From an uncultured Lentisphaerota bacterium (GTDB taxonomy: Bacteria > Verrucomicrobiota > Kiritimatiellia > RFP12 > UBA1067), in contig ONRL01000018.1 in assembly GCA_900320225.1 (NCBI GenBank), positions 1-50,532 on the forward strand: a stretch of DNA of 50,532 nucleotides, written 5' to 3'. Below the pieces are notes generated by a model that was given only the letters and a program-made list of their open reading frames with translations, ran no database searches and was not told the origin of the DNA. Made by a program: the position numbers and the translations under genes. How positions within the stretch are numbered: the stretch's first letter is position 1; the number at the start of each line of letters is the position of its first letter. Positions 40,533-47,674 of the stretch are shown piece by piece.

Positions 40533-42473
40533 ATGCACGCACATGTCTACACACTGTTCGCGGCGCTGCTGCTCGGCGGCTGCGCCTCCACCGCCGCCGT
40601 TCCCGCGAAGCCGGCGCCGGCAAAGAAGCCCGCCGTGGACGCCGTCACCACCGCCACGCCCGAAGTGAAGAAGAAGACGCAGAATCCCCGCAATGTCACG
40701 GCACAGCAGGTCCGCGCCCGCCTTGCGGCAATGCCAGGACACCCGCGACTCTTCATCACCGGCACGAACGCGCTCGCACGCTTTCGCGATGACAAGAACC
40801 TCTGCGACGAGCAGCGCTTCCTCGTGGCGCGCGTCCGCCAGGCGGCCGAGGACGTGATGAACTCGAAGGCGCCGCCGCGCCGCCAGACCGGACGCCGCCT
40901 CGCGACCGGCAACACGTTCACCTCGCGCGTCATTGCGCTTTCCTCCGCCTGGCAGATGTTCGGCGAGCGCCGCTATGCGGACCGCTGCCGCGAGGAGATG
41001 CTCGCCGCGTGCGCGTGGAGCGACTGGGTGCCGACCCACTACCTCGGCGTGGCCGAGATGCTGCTCGGCCTCGCGATCGGCTACGACTGGTGCTACGACG
41101 CGCTTTCGCCCGCCGACCGCGCGACGATCCGCGCGGCCATGAAGGACAAAGGCTTCGACGAGATCGAGCGGCAGCGCAGCTGGTGGCGCAAGACGAACAA
41201 CAACTGGGGACAGGTCTGCTGGAACGGCGTGACCGCCGCCGCCCTCGCGACGGCCGAGGACGACCCCGCACGCGCCGAGACGCTCGTCCTCGAGGCGGTC
41301 CACGCCCTTCCCCGCACCCTCGAGCCCTACGCCCCCGTGGGCGCCTACCCCGAGGGTCCCGGCTACTGGGGCTACGGCACGGGACGCATGGTCTACCTGC
41401 TTGCCACGTGGCGCTCCGCCCTCGGCACGGACTTCGGCCTCTCCGAAGCCCCCGGGTTCCTGCGCACGGGCGAATACGTGAACGCCCTCACCGGCACCTC
41501 CGGCTTTTTCTTCAACTACTCCGACTGCGGACGCTCCCGCCGTTTCTCCGACACGCTCTGGTGGTTCGCCGCGCAGACGGGCCGCACGGACTGGCTCGTC
41601 CGCGAGTACGCCGCCCTCCGCGCCGCCGCAGCCGAGTGGAAGCGGACGGGCAAGGCCACCGAGGACGTCACCGGACGCTTCCCCGCACTCGTCCTCCTCT
41701 GGGGGCGTTTCCCGCTCGTGGACGCGCCCAACCGCCTGCCGCTCCGCTACATGTCCCAGGGCGAGAACCCCGTTGCCACGCTCCGCAGCGGCTTCGCCCC
41801 GAACGCCTCCTTCCTCGGCGTCAAGGGCGGCCTGCCGAAGTACAACCACGGGCACATGGACGTCGGTTCGTTCGTGTTCGACGCGGACGGCGTGCGCTGG
41901 GCCGAGGACCTCGGCTCGCAGAACTACCACTCGATCGAAAAACTCGGCACGTTCACCCTCTTCAGCATGAGGCAGAATTCCTCGCGCTGGAACGTGTTCC
42001 GCCTCAACAACGAAAGCCACAACCTCGTGGTCGTGGGCACCAACCGCCAGCAGGTCGCGGGCTTCGCGAAGATCGTGCCGGCCGGGCTCCACGCCGTCCA
42101 GCTTGACCTCGCGTCCGTCTACGGCCCCTGCGTGAAAACCGCCACGCGCACCTACACGCTCGACACTGCGACGCGCGCGGCCATGGTGCGGGACGAGTTC
42201 GCGGGCGTCGCGCCGGGCACGCCGCTCCGCTGGCAGATGGTCACGTCGGGCACGATCGAGTCGCGCGAAGGCAACCGCCTCGTCCTGGCGCAACACGGCA
42301 AGCGCCTCGTCCTGCGCGTGGAGGTGCCCGAACAGGTCAAGTGGGAAGTTCTGGAGCTCGACAAGCCCGTCAATCCGTGGGACTGTTCCAACAAGGGCTT
42401 CCGCCGCCTCGCGTTCACGGTCCCCGCCGCGGCCGACGGCACGGCGACGATCTCCGTCACCCTCGCGCCATAG
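40533..42473 (+). CDS. heparinase II/III-like lipoprotein (polysaccharide lyase type)
   Basis: A 646-residue lipoprotein with lipobox LLGGC (Cys17) and a short Lys/Pro/Ala linker. An (alpha/alpha)-toroid domain (about 70-380) shows GYDWCYDALSPADRATIRAAM, WWRKTNNNWGQVCWNG and YPEGPGYWGYGTG. A C-terminal beta-sandwich (about 400-646) opens with the heparinase II/III hallmark LPKYNHGHMDVGSFVFDADGVRWAEDLG, holding metal/catalytic histidines. The NNNW and Y-x-E-G-P-x-YW motifs match family lyases acting on uronic-acid glycans such as heparan sulfate or alginate. Specificity cannot be predicted. Leaderless promoter arrangement. Confidence 0.88.
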   Translation: MHAHVYTLFAALLLGGCASTAAVPAKPAPAKKPAVDAVTTATPEVKKKTQNPRNVTAQQVRARLAAMPGHPRLFITGTNALARFRDDKNLCDEQRFLVARVRQAAEDVMNSKAPPRRQTGRRLATGNTFTSRVIALSSAWQMFGERRYADRCREEMLAACAWSDWVPTHYLGVAEMLLGLAIGYDWCYDALSPADRATIRAAMKDKGFDEIERQRSWWRKTNNNWGQVCWNGVTAAALATAEDDPARAETLVLEAVHALPRTLEPYAPVGAYPEGPGYWGYGTGRMVYLLATWRSALGTDFGLSEAPGFLRTGEYVNALTGTSGFFFNYSDCGRSRRFSDTLWWFAAQTGRTDWLVREYAALRAAAAEWKRTGKATEDVTGRFPALVLLWGRFPLVDAPNRLPLRYMSQGENPVATLRSGFAPNASFLGVKGGLPKYNHGHMDVGSFVFDADGVRWAEDLGSQNYHSIEKLGTFTLFSMRQNSSRWNVFRLNNESHNLVVVGTNRQQVAGFAKIVPAGLHAVQLDLASVYGPCVKTATRTYTLDTATRAAMVRDEFAGVAPGTPLRWQMVTSGTIESREGNRLVLAQHGKRLVLRVEVPEQVKWEVLELDKPVNPWDCSNKGFRRLAFTVPAAADGTATISVTLAP

Positions 42474-42519
42474 GGTTGGAGAACGAGACTCCCGAAAGCC
42501 TTTTACCTTCTTTCGTCAG

Positions 42520-43836
42520 CTATCGAACGGTCATCAGCTCGTCCCAACGCGTGGTGGAACGCTTGGAGAGTTTCGACCGCTTCATCTGCCACGGGCGCGG
42601 ACCAATGCCCTCGGCTGCGGAGAATACCTTCCCCTTGCCGTAACGGGCGTTGAGCGCGTCCACGGCCTTGTAAAGCCGCGACCGTTCCGGCGGCGGAGAC
42701 GCGTCGAAGAGGTCGGCTTGCTGCGGCGTCCCCGGCTTCTCAAGGCCGAAGAACACAACGCCCGTCTTGCGGTAACGCAAGCCCGGCGTGAAAAGCGCGG
42801 ACATCTCCGGACGAAAAGCGCGGAGCATCTCGTTCGTGGCATCGGTCGGGACGGGGAACACCACCGTCCTGTCCACGAAATCGCCCCCTCCGCCCGAAGC
42901 GAAGACCTGCGCGTAGATGTTGCATCCCGCCGCGAGGAGTCCGTGTCGGCGGAGTTTGGCGGCCGCCTGCGCGGCGAACGAAGCGATGGACTCCTCGATC
43001 GCCTCACATGTCGTCGCCGGCGTTCCAAAGGAACGCGAGCAGGACACGGTGTCGGGAGCCGCGTCGTAGTCGCGTTCCTCGCAACAGGGGACACCGCGCA
43101 GTTCCATCGCCGTGCGGAGGAGCGTCACGCCGCCCACGGCGCGGATCGTGTCGTCCGGCGCGTCGCGGAGATGCCGCGCGGTGAGGATGCGCGCGGCGCG
43201 GAGTTTCGCGGGCAGGTGGCGCCCCACGCCCCACACCTCGCGCGTCGGCAACGCGGCCAGGATCTCCGTTGGATCGTCCGGCATGAGGAACACGCCGTCC
43301 GGACGTTTCTTCGCAATGTGGTTGGCGAGCTTGGCGAGCGTCTTCGTGGGCGCGAAGCCCACGCCGCAGGGGATGCCGACCCAGCGCAGTATCTTGCTTC
43401 TGAGCCTTCGGCCATAAGCAAGATATGGGGAACGGGGAATGGGGAACGGGGAATGGGGAACTGTGGTGATAGCAGCCGTTCCCCGTTCCCCGTTCCCCAA
43501 CGCCTCCAGTGATGGAGGCGTTATGAACGCCTCGTCGATGGAATACTGCTCCACGTCCACGGCCTCCTCGCGCAGGATGGAGACGATGCGGTTCGAGAGG
43601 TCGCCGTAGAGCTCGTAGTTGGACGAACAGAAGGAGAGCTCGCCGGTCGCCTCGCGGCCCTTGAGCTGGAAATAGGGAGTGCCCATCGGGATGCCAAGCG
43701 CCTTGAACTCATTTGACCGTGAAACGCAGCATCCGTCGTTGTTGGAGAGGACGGCCACCGGCCGTCCCACGAGGCGGCGGTTGAATACGCGCTCGCAGGA
43801 GACGAAGAAGTTGTTGCCGTCAACGAGGCCGATCAT
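42520..43836 (-). CDS. umuC: UmuC, Y-family translesion DNA polymerase V catalytic subunit, with an in-frame repeat insertion
   Basis: A 438-residue error-prone polymerase. Metal-binding Asp6 (MIGLVDGNN) and Asp101-Glu102 (QYSIDEAF) are present. UmuC-specific AVLSNNDGCCVSRSNEFKALGIPMG, APTKTLAKLANHIAKK and the C-terminal WQMKRSKLSKRSTTRWDEL identify it as UmuC and not DinB. Odd: residues about 107-139, right after SIDEAF, are an insertion absent from relatives. They are encoded by a palindromic GGGGAAC/GGGGAAT heptamer array that stays in frame and keeps the active site intact. Translation is coupled to umuD by a 4-nt ATGA overlap. The convergent heparinase-like gene ends 46 nt away with no visible terminator. 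Confidence 0.93.
   Translation of the reverse strand: MIGLVDGNNFFVSCERVFNRRLVGRPVAVLSNNDGCCVSRSNEFKALGIPMGTPYFQLKGREATGELSFCSSNYELYGDLSNRIVSILREEAVDVEQYSIDEAFITPPSLEALGNGERGTAAITTVPHSPFPIPRSPYLAYGRRLRSKILRWVGIPCGVGFAPTKTLAKLANHIAKKRPDGVFLMPDDPTEILAALPTREVWGVGRHLPAKLRAARILTARHLRDAPDDTIRAVGGVTLLRTAMELRGVPCCEERDYDAAPDTVSCSRSFGTPATTCEAIEESIASFAAQAAAKLRRHGLLAAGCNIYAQVFASGGGGDFVDRTVVFPVPTDATNEMLRAFRPEMSALFTPGLRYRKTGVVFFGLEKPGTPQQADLFDASPPPERSRLYKAVDALNARYGKGKVFSAAEGIGPRPWQMKRSKLSKRSTTRWDELMTVR
43391..43522. repeat. composite palindromic heptamer element embedded in umuC
   Basis: Five head-to-tail units alternating GGGGAAC and GGGGAAT (43427-43461), a 16-nt loop, then three inverted units GTTCCCC (43478-43498). 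It is flanked by two further palindromes: ATCTTGCTT/AAGCAAGAT (arms at 43391-43399 and 43416-43424) and AACGCCTCCA/TGGAGGCGTT (43499-43522). Confidence 0.85.
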
Positions 43837-44231
43837 CGCTTCCCCGCGAACCGATGGATGCAGGCCGTCACCTTCCCGAAATAATCGAGTTCCTGTCCCG
43901 CACGGAGACGAATGGCCGGGAAAGCCGGATTGGCCGGCTCCAGCCGGACGCCGTCCTCGTCGCGCCGGAACGTCTTCACCGTAAACTCGCCGTCCACGCT
44001 GGCGATGATCACGTCGCCGTCCGCCGGACGGAGCGAGCGGTCGACGACGAGCAGATCGCCGCCGCGGATGCCTGCGCCGACCATTGAATCGCCCTCGACG
44101 CGCACGAAGTAGGTCGCGGCGGGCCGCTTCACCAAAAGTTCGTTGAGGTCGAGCGGCGGTTCGAGGTACTGTTCGGCCGGCGAGGGGAACCCCGCCACGA
44201 CCGAACCCGAGACTTTAGCCTTTGCGCTCAT
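43833..44231 (-). CDS. umuD: UmuD, self-cleaving subunit of DNA polymerase V
   Basis: A 132-residue LexA/S24-fold protein. The self-cleavage site Ala13-Gly14 (VVAGFPSPAEQYLEPPLDLN) is followed by the nucleophile Ser49 in VEGDSMVGAGI and the general base Lys86 in GEFTVKTF, the UmuD catalytic dyad. After cleavage UmuD' pairs with UmuC. The N-terminal arm before the cleavage site is about 10 residues shorter than in E. coli. Start set at 44231: an earlier ATG would run through the promoter. A TGGTATAAT element ends 7 nt upstream with no Shine-Dalgarno. I see no E. coli-type or GAAC-type SOS box, so the regulator is unknown. Confidence 0.93.
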   Translation of the reverse strand: MSAKAKVSGSVVAGFPSPAEQYLEPPLDLNELLVKRPAATYFVRVEGDSMVGAGIRGGDLLVVDRSLRPADGDVIIASVDGEFTVKTFRRDEDGVRLEPANPAFPAIRLRAGQELDYFGKVTACIHRFAGKR

Positions 44232-44238
44232 GACCGGT

Positions 44239-44247
44239 ATTATACCA
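44239..44247 (-). promoter_or_regulatory. extended -10 element of umuDC (leaderless type)
   Basis: TGGTATAAT on the minus strand, 7 nt (ACCGGTC) from the umuD ATG, with no Shine-Dalgarno. Confidence 0.65.
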
Positions 44248-44312
44248 TTTCCAGACCGGGACGACGGTGCGGACGGCAAAATCGCGTTTTTTCAGAAATT
44301 TCCGCATCCCCC

Positions 44313-44341
44313 TTGACAGGACGGGGCAAAAAGACGATAAT
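44313..44341 (+). promoter_or_regulatory. sigma70 promoter of ssrA
   Basis: TTGACA (44313-44318), a 17-bp spacer, then GATAAT (44336-44341), about 26 nt before the mature tmRNA 5' end. It is the only perfect -35/spacer pair noticed in the window, and it lacks the TG extension of the protein-gene promoters. Confidence 0.85.
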
Positions 44342-44367
44342 ACGCGCCGTTTTCCTCAAGGAAGCTT

Positions 44368-44721
44368 GGGGGTGATCCGGTTTCGACGGGATGCGTGGAG
44401 ACCAGATTGCGCGTCGAGGATTCTCGTTGGCCTCGTTAAAAAACGGGAAAAACTGTAATTGCGAACAACGATTACGCTCTCGCGGCCTGATTAACGGCCC
44501 CGATGTCGCGCGGCGGACGCCTGCTAAGCCGCAGCGGCATAACCTAGCAGGACCCGCTGCGGGGTTTTCCGCCTGGACGCCGCAGCCTGCATAATCAAGC
44601 GGTTGCTTTCGGATAAGCCCGTTCGTCGGCGTACCGAAGGCGAGATCAAAGGCGGACTACACGCGTAGATGTTTGGCCAAAGCCGTTTCGGACGGGGGTT
44701 CGACTCCCCCCACCTCCACCA
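44368..44721 (+). ncRNA. ssrA: transfer-messenger RNA (tmRNA)
   Basis: One-piece tmRNA of 354 nt. The 5' end GGGGGTGATCCGGTTTCGACGGGA holds the conserved D-loop-like sequence. The acceptor GGGGGTG pairs with CACCTCC near the 3' end, followed by A and an encoded CCA. The T arm is GGGGGTTCGACTCCCCC. The tag reading frame starts at the resume codon GCG (44461-44463) and encodes ANNDYALAA before TGA (44488-44490); the ALAA end is the usual protease signal. Later pseudoknot stems are visible, for example CCCGCTGCGGGG and GGCGTACCGAAGGCG. A strong promoter lies upstream. The RNA rescues stalled ribosomes with SmpB, which is not encoded here. Confidence 0.97.
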
Positions 44722-44788
44722 TTAGGGAATAGGTGATAGTGAATAGTGAATAGGTTGTGGATGGGTCGCCAATGAATCTATTCCCTAA
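44722..44788 (+). repeat. TAGTGAA-type heptamer array abutting the tmRNA CCA end, closed by an inverted arm
   Basis: One nucleotide after CCA begin five heptamers: TAGGGAA, TAGGTGA, TAGTGAA, TAGTGAA, TAGGTTG (44723-44757). About 20 nt later CTATTCCCTAAT (around 44777-44788) is the inverse complement of the first ATTAGGGAATAG, so the whole can fold back. Same repeat, phase and strand sense as after tRNA-Ser. Confidence 0.85.
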
Positions 44789-44802
44789 TGAAGGCAACTG
44801 CC

Positions 44803-44919
44803 ATGCTGTACGCTTTCATTTCTGAGTTGCACTCTAAGATCACAACACTCGACCAAGACACGCTTGCCGCAGAGGTGTTCGGGGCGCTGCTAGGCGTCGT
44901 CGTAATAAAGTCAATATAA
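44803..44919 (+). CDS. possible small ORF of unknown function in an AT-richer gap
   Basis: An ATG preceded by GAAGG at 8 nt opens a 38-codon frame, MLYAFISELHSKITTLDQDT … EVFGALLGVVVIKSI, ending TAA. The last 15 residues are hydrophobic. Base composition here (about 44722-44972) is visibly lower in GC than the neighbours. It may be a genuine small peptide gene, or a remnant of something inserted at the ssrA 3' end. No family recognised; weak support. Confidence 0.25.
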   Translation: MLYAFISELHSKITTLDQDTLAAEVFGALLGVVVIKSI

Positions 44920-44972
44920 AAGAATTCGTCCGTAAGACTTTTACAGCGGAAATGGCTTCGTTCAACTTTTAA

Positions 44973-47627
44973 CTACCGAAGAAGAATCTGCGTGCCGCGC
45001 AGCGGACCGAACTTCAGCGTGCGGCCGCCGTCGGTCAGGAAGAGACTCCACTGGCGGTTGCCGACCCACGCCGTGCCGTCCGCGTTCACGAGCGTGAGCG
45101 ACGGCGGGTCAATCGGATTCGTGAACGTCGCCACCGTCTTCATCGCGCCGAACGTCGCTTCGTCCAGCGTGTTCGCCTCCGTCACGCGCACGCCCTTCCC
45201 TTCGGCGAACGCGAGCGTGTTGGCCGTGAGAAGCGGCGCGGCGAGCGTCCCCTGCACGGCGGCGGCGGGAATCTCCAGGTCGCCGCCCGGATAGCCGTTC
45301 GGATCCGCGAACGCGAGCGTGCCGCCTTCCAGGCGCGTCGCGCCGGCGTACGTGTTCGCGCCGCCCAGCGTCAGCTTGCCGCCGCCCTTCTTCGTGAAGC
45401 CGCCGCCCGCGACCTCGCCGAGCGTGTACGTGCAGGGGAAAGTCGACTTGCGGTCCCAGCTGTCGACCGTCACCGTCGTCTCGCCGTCGTAGCCGTAGCC
45501 GGGCGACGTGACGATCACGCCCTTCACCGTCCGCGTGGAGTCGTCGTAGTCGGCGATCGCGGTCGCGCCGTGTCCGTTGCCGCCGATCTCAATGCGCGGC
45601 GGACCGATCATCTTCTTGTAGGAAATGGGGGTAAGGACGTCGGCCGGCAGCGTGATGGAGGTGATCGACTGGCCGGTGGGACGCACCAGCGGAGCGGTCC
45701 ACACGGCGTTCGCGGCCTCCGTCTCGATCGTCGCGCCGCCGGAATACACCACCACGGCGGTCGGATCCTTGTCGTGCGCGGAGGCCGAGCCGAAGATGTT
45801 CCCCGCTGTGGATGCGAGGCGCACGGTTCCGCCGTCGAAGCTGACATACGATTCGGAGAGTCCCGCCTGCGCCAACCCGACCCCACGACTAGCCAGGTTT
45901 TGCAGCTGCACGGTGCCGCCGTTGCGCACGTTGACCTGCGACCAGAAGTTCGTGCGCCACTGGAAGTAGGTCCCGGCCAGCTTGATGAGGGAACCTTCGC
46001 CGTCCGAGGTGATCACGGCCATGCCGCCCTGCGTGTTCGAGTAGTCCTGCGAGCCGAACGTGAACGTGCTGCCGGCGTCGAACGTGCCGCCGTCCGTCAC
46101 GTACAGCTCCGCGTGCCCGCCCTTGCTGAACTTCCAGCTGGAGGTCAGCATCTTGAAGAGACCGCCGTGCTGCACGATGAAGCCGACCGAATTGGGCGAC
46201 AGGCCCACGGTCGTGTGCGCGTACACCTCCACCGTGCCGTCCGTCAGTCCCCAGTATCCGTAGCCGCCGTCGCCGTTGCCGATGTAGCCGTCGTTCGACG
46301 TGGTGGCGCGCGTGTACACCTTGCTGCGCGCGCCGCTCTGGTGGATCGCGCCGAGCGCGCCGTCGTAGCCGACCGTGATGTCGTTCGTGACCGTCGTGTC
46401 GTTGTAGATCTTCATCAGCCCCCATTTGTTCGCGCCATTGCCGACCATGATCTGGTTCGGGTTGCGCTCCTTGCCGTACCTGTCGGCGGGTTGCGGATGC
46501 GCGATCCACGTCGTGTTCGTCAGCGTCATGGTGGGCACGTTGGTGGACGTGGGCCCGTTGACGTACGTATAGGCGTTGGAGACTGTCACGAGCGGCGCGT
46601 CCATGAAATGCAGCTCGCCGGCGTCCAGCGTCACGGAACCGACCTGGGCCGTGTTCATGATCCAGGTCGCGCCGCCCGCCCCGCCGCCAGTCTTGTACAG
46701 ATTGCCTTTCGCGCCAGGCGCGGTCGTGATCGGCCCCGTGATGCTCAGCTTCCTGAGATCGGGGGTCGAGCTCGCCATGAGAATCTTCAGCTGATTTCCC
46801 TCGATCGAGATCGGCCCGGCATACTGGTTGTAGCCGGTGCGGCTCGCGTGCAAACCGCCGGCGTCTAAGCGCGCGTTCCCCTTGGCAACGTACGTCCAGT
46901 TGATTTTCTCGGTCGTGTAGCTGAGGCACCACATGTTGATGTAACCGCCGTCGGCGACGAACTTGTTCGAGCTGTCGCCGTTCAGCTTCCCGCCCGACTG
47001 TACAAGGACCTGCCCGCTTTTCGCCACGATGTTCCCGGGCGAGGCCACCGTATTGAAAATGGAGAACGTGCCCGAACCGACTTTCGTGACCGTGTGTCCG
47101 TTCATCGTGAACGTGCCGTATCTCATCCCGTATCGCTTGGTGCCGCCCCACGAGCCGTCGCCCGTCATCTCGACGTCCTTGAACATGGCGTCGTAGTTAT
47201 TGGCGGTATTCGTGCAGATGATCGCGCCGGCGCCGGTGGCACCGTCCCCCTCGAAGTACAGCTTGCGCGTCGCCATCCCCGTGCTCGGCTGATAGGACAC
47301 GTCAAGCGTCGCGTTGGAGAGGACATGCAGCTCGCCCGTCTTGCCGAACGCGCCGCTCGATCCGCCCAGCACGCCCGCCTCGATCTGGATCGGCCCCACG
47401 AACGCGCTGTTCGCGCCCGTGAGCCACGCCGTCCCCGCGCCGCGCTTGATGAGGCCCGGCACGCTCGCGTCCAGCGTCGTCGCGTATTGGGCGAACTCGC
47501 CCGCCTCCACGGTCAGGACCTTATAGCCCGTGTCGGGATCCGTGGACTCGACCACGGCCGCCGCCGGAAACGCCGCACAGGTCGCAACCGTCGCACTGAT
47601 CATTCCTCGCAACACGATTTTGTTCAT
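44973..47627 (-). CDS. large secreted autotransporter-associated beta-strand repeat protein
   Basis: An 884-residue exported protein with signal peptide (MNKIVLRGMISATVATCAAFPAAA). The rest is a Gly/Thr/Asn-rich parallel beta-helix-type sequence with repeated KxGxGTxxL and G-x-T-x-L-x-(V/A) turns. The clearest copy of the autotransporter-associated beta-strand repeat is GGGFTKKGGGKLTLGGANTYAGATRLEGGTLAFAD near residue 745. No C-terminal outer-membrane barrel is present; the protein ends LKFGPLRGTQILLR. Probably a surface or secreted passenger, perhaps an adhesin or glycan binder. It is 47 nt after the paralogous gene upstream and has AAGGAG before its ATG, so the two are likely co-transcribed. 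Confidence 0.85.
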   Translation of the reverse strand: MNKIVLRGMISATVATCAAFPAAAVVESTDPDTGYKVLTVEAGEFAQYATTLDASVPGLIKRGAGTAWLTGANSAFVGPIQIEAGVLGGSSGAFGKTGELHVLSNATLDVSYQPSTGMATRKLYFEGDGATGAGAIICTNTANNYDAMFKDVEMTGDGSWGGTKRYGMRYGTFTMNGHTVTKVGSGTFSIFNTVASPGNIVAKSGQVLVQSGGKLNGDSSNKFVADGGYINMWCLSYTTEKINWTYVAKGNARLDAGGLHASRTGYNQYAGPISIEGNQLKILMASSTPDLRKLSITGPITTAPGAKGNLYKTGGGAGGATWIMNTAQVGSVTLDAGELHFMDAPLVTVSNAYTYVNGPTSTNVPTMTLTNTTWIAHPQPADRYGKERNPNQIMVGNGANKWGLMKIYNDTTVTNDITVGYDGALGAIHQSGARSKVYTRATTSNDGYIGNGDGGYGYWGLTDGTVEVYAHTTVGLSPNSVGFIVQHGGLFKMLTSSWKFSKGGHAELYVTDGGTFDAGSTFTFGSQDYSNTQGGMAVITSDGEGSLIKLAGTYFQWRTNFWSQVNVRNGGTVQLQNLASRGVGLAQAGLSESYVSFDGGTVRLASTAGNIFGSASAHDKDPTAVVVYSGGATIETEAANAVWTAPLVRPTGQSITSITLPADVLTPISYKKMIGPPRIEIGGNGHGATAIADYDDSTRTVKGVIVTSPGYGYDGETTVTVDSWDRKSTFPCTYTLGEVAGGGFTKKGGGKLTLGGANTYAGATRLEGGTLAFADPNGYPGGDLEIPAAAVQGTLAAPLLTANTLAFAEGKGVRVTEANTLDEATFGAMKTVATFTNPIDPPSLTLVNADGTAWVGNRQWSLFLTDGGRTLKFGPLRGTQILLR

Positions 47628-47674
47628 CTTGACTCCTTCTCTGTATCTTCACCTGTTCGCACAGGACAAGAACC

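Noticed and set aside
43427-43498. Repeated units in umuC as a CRISPR array
   Set aside because: Units are 7 nt with no spacers, arranged as a palindrome inside a coding gene; no cas genes are present.
42520-43836. Naming the Y-family polymerase DinB (Pol IV)
   Set aside because: The NNDGCCVSR and C-terminal WQMK…TTRW motifs and coupling to a UmuD-type protease identify it as UmuC.
44368-44972. Prophage or genomic island integrated at ssrA
   Set aside because: No integrase, no duplicated ssrA 3' end and no phage genes follow; only a 250-nt AT-richer gap and repeats are present.
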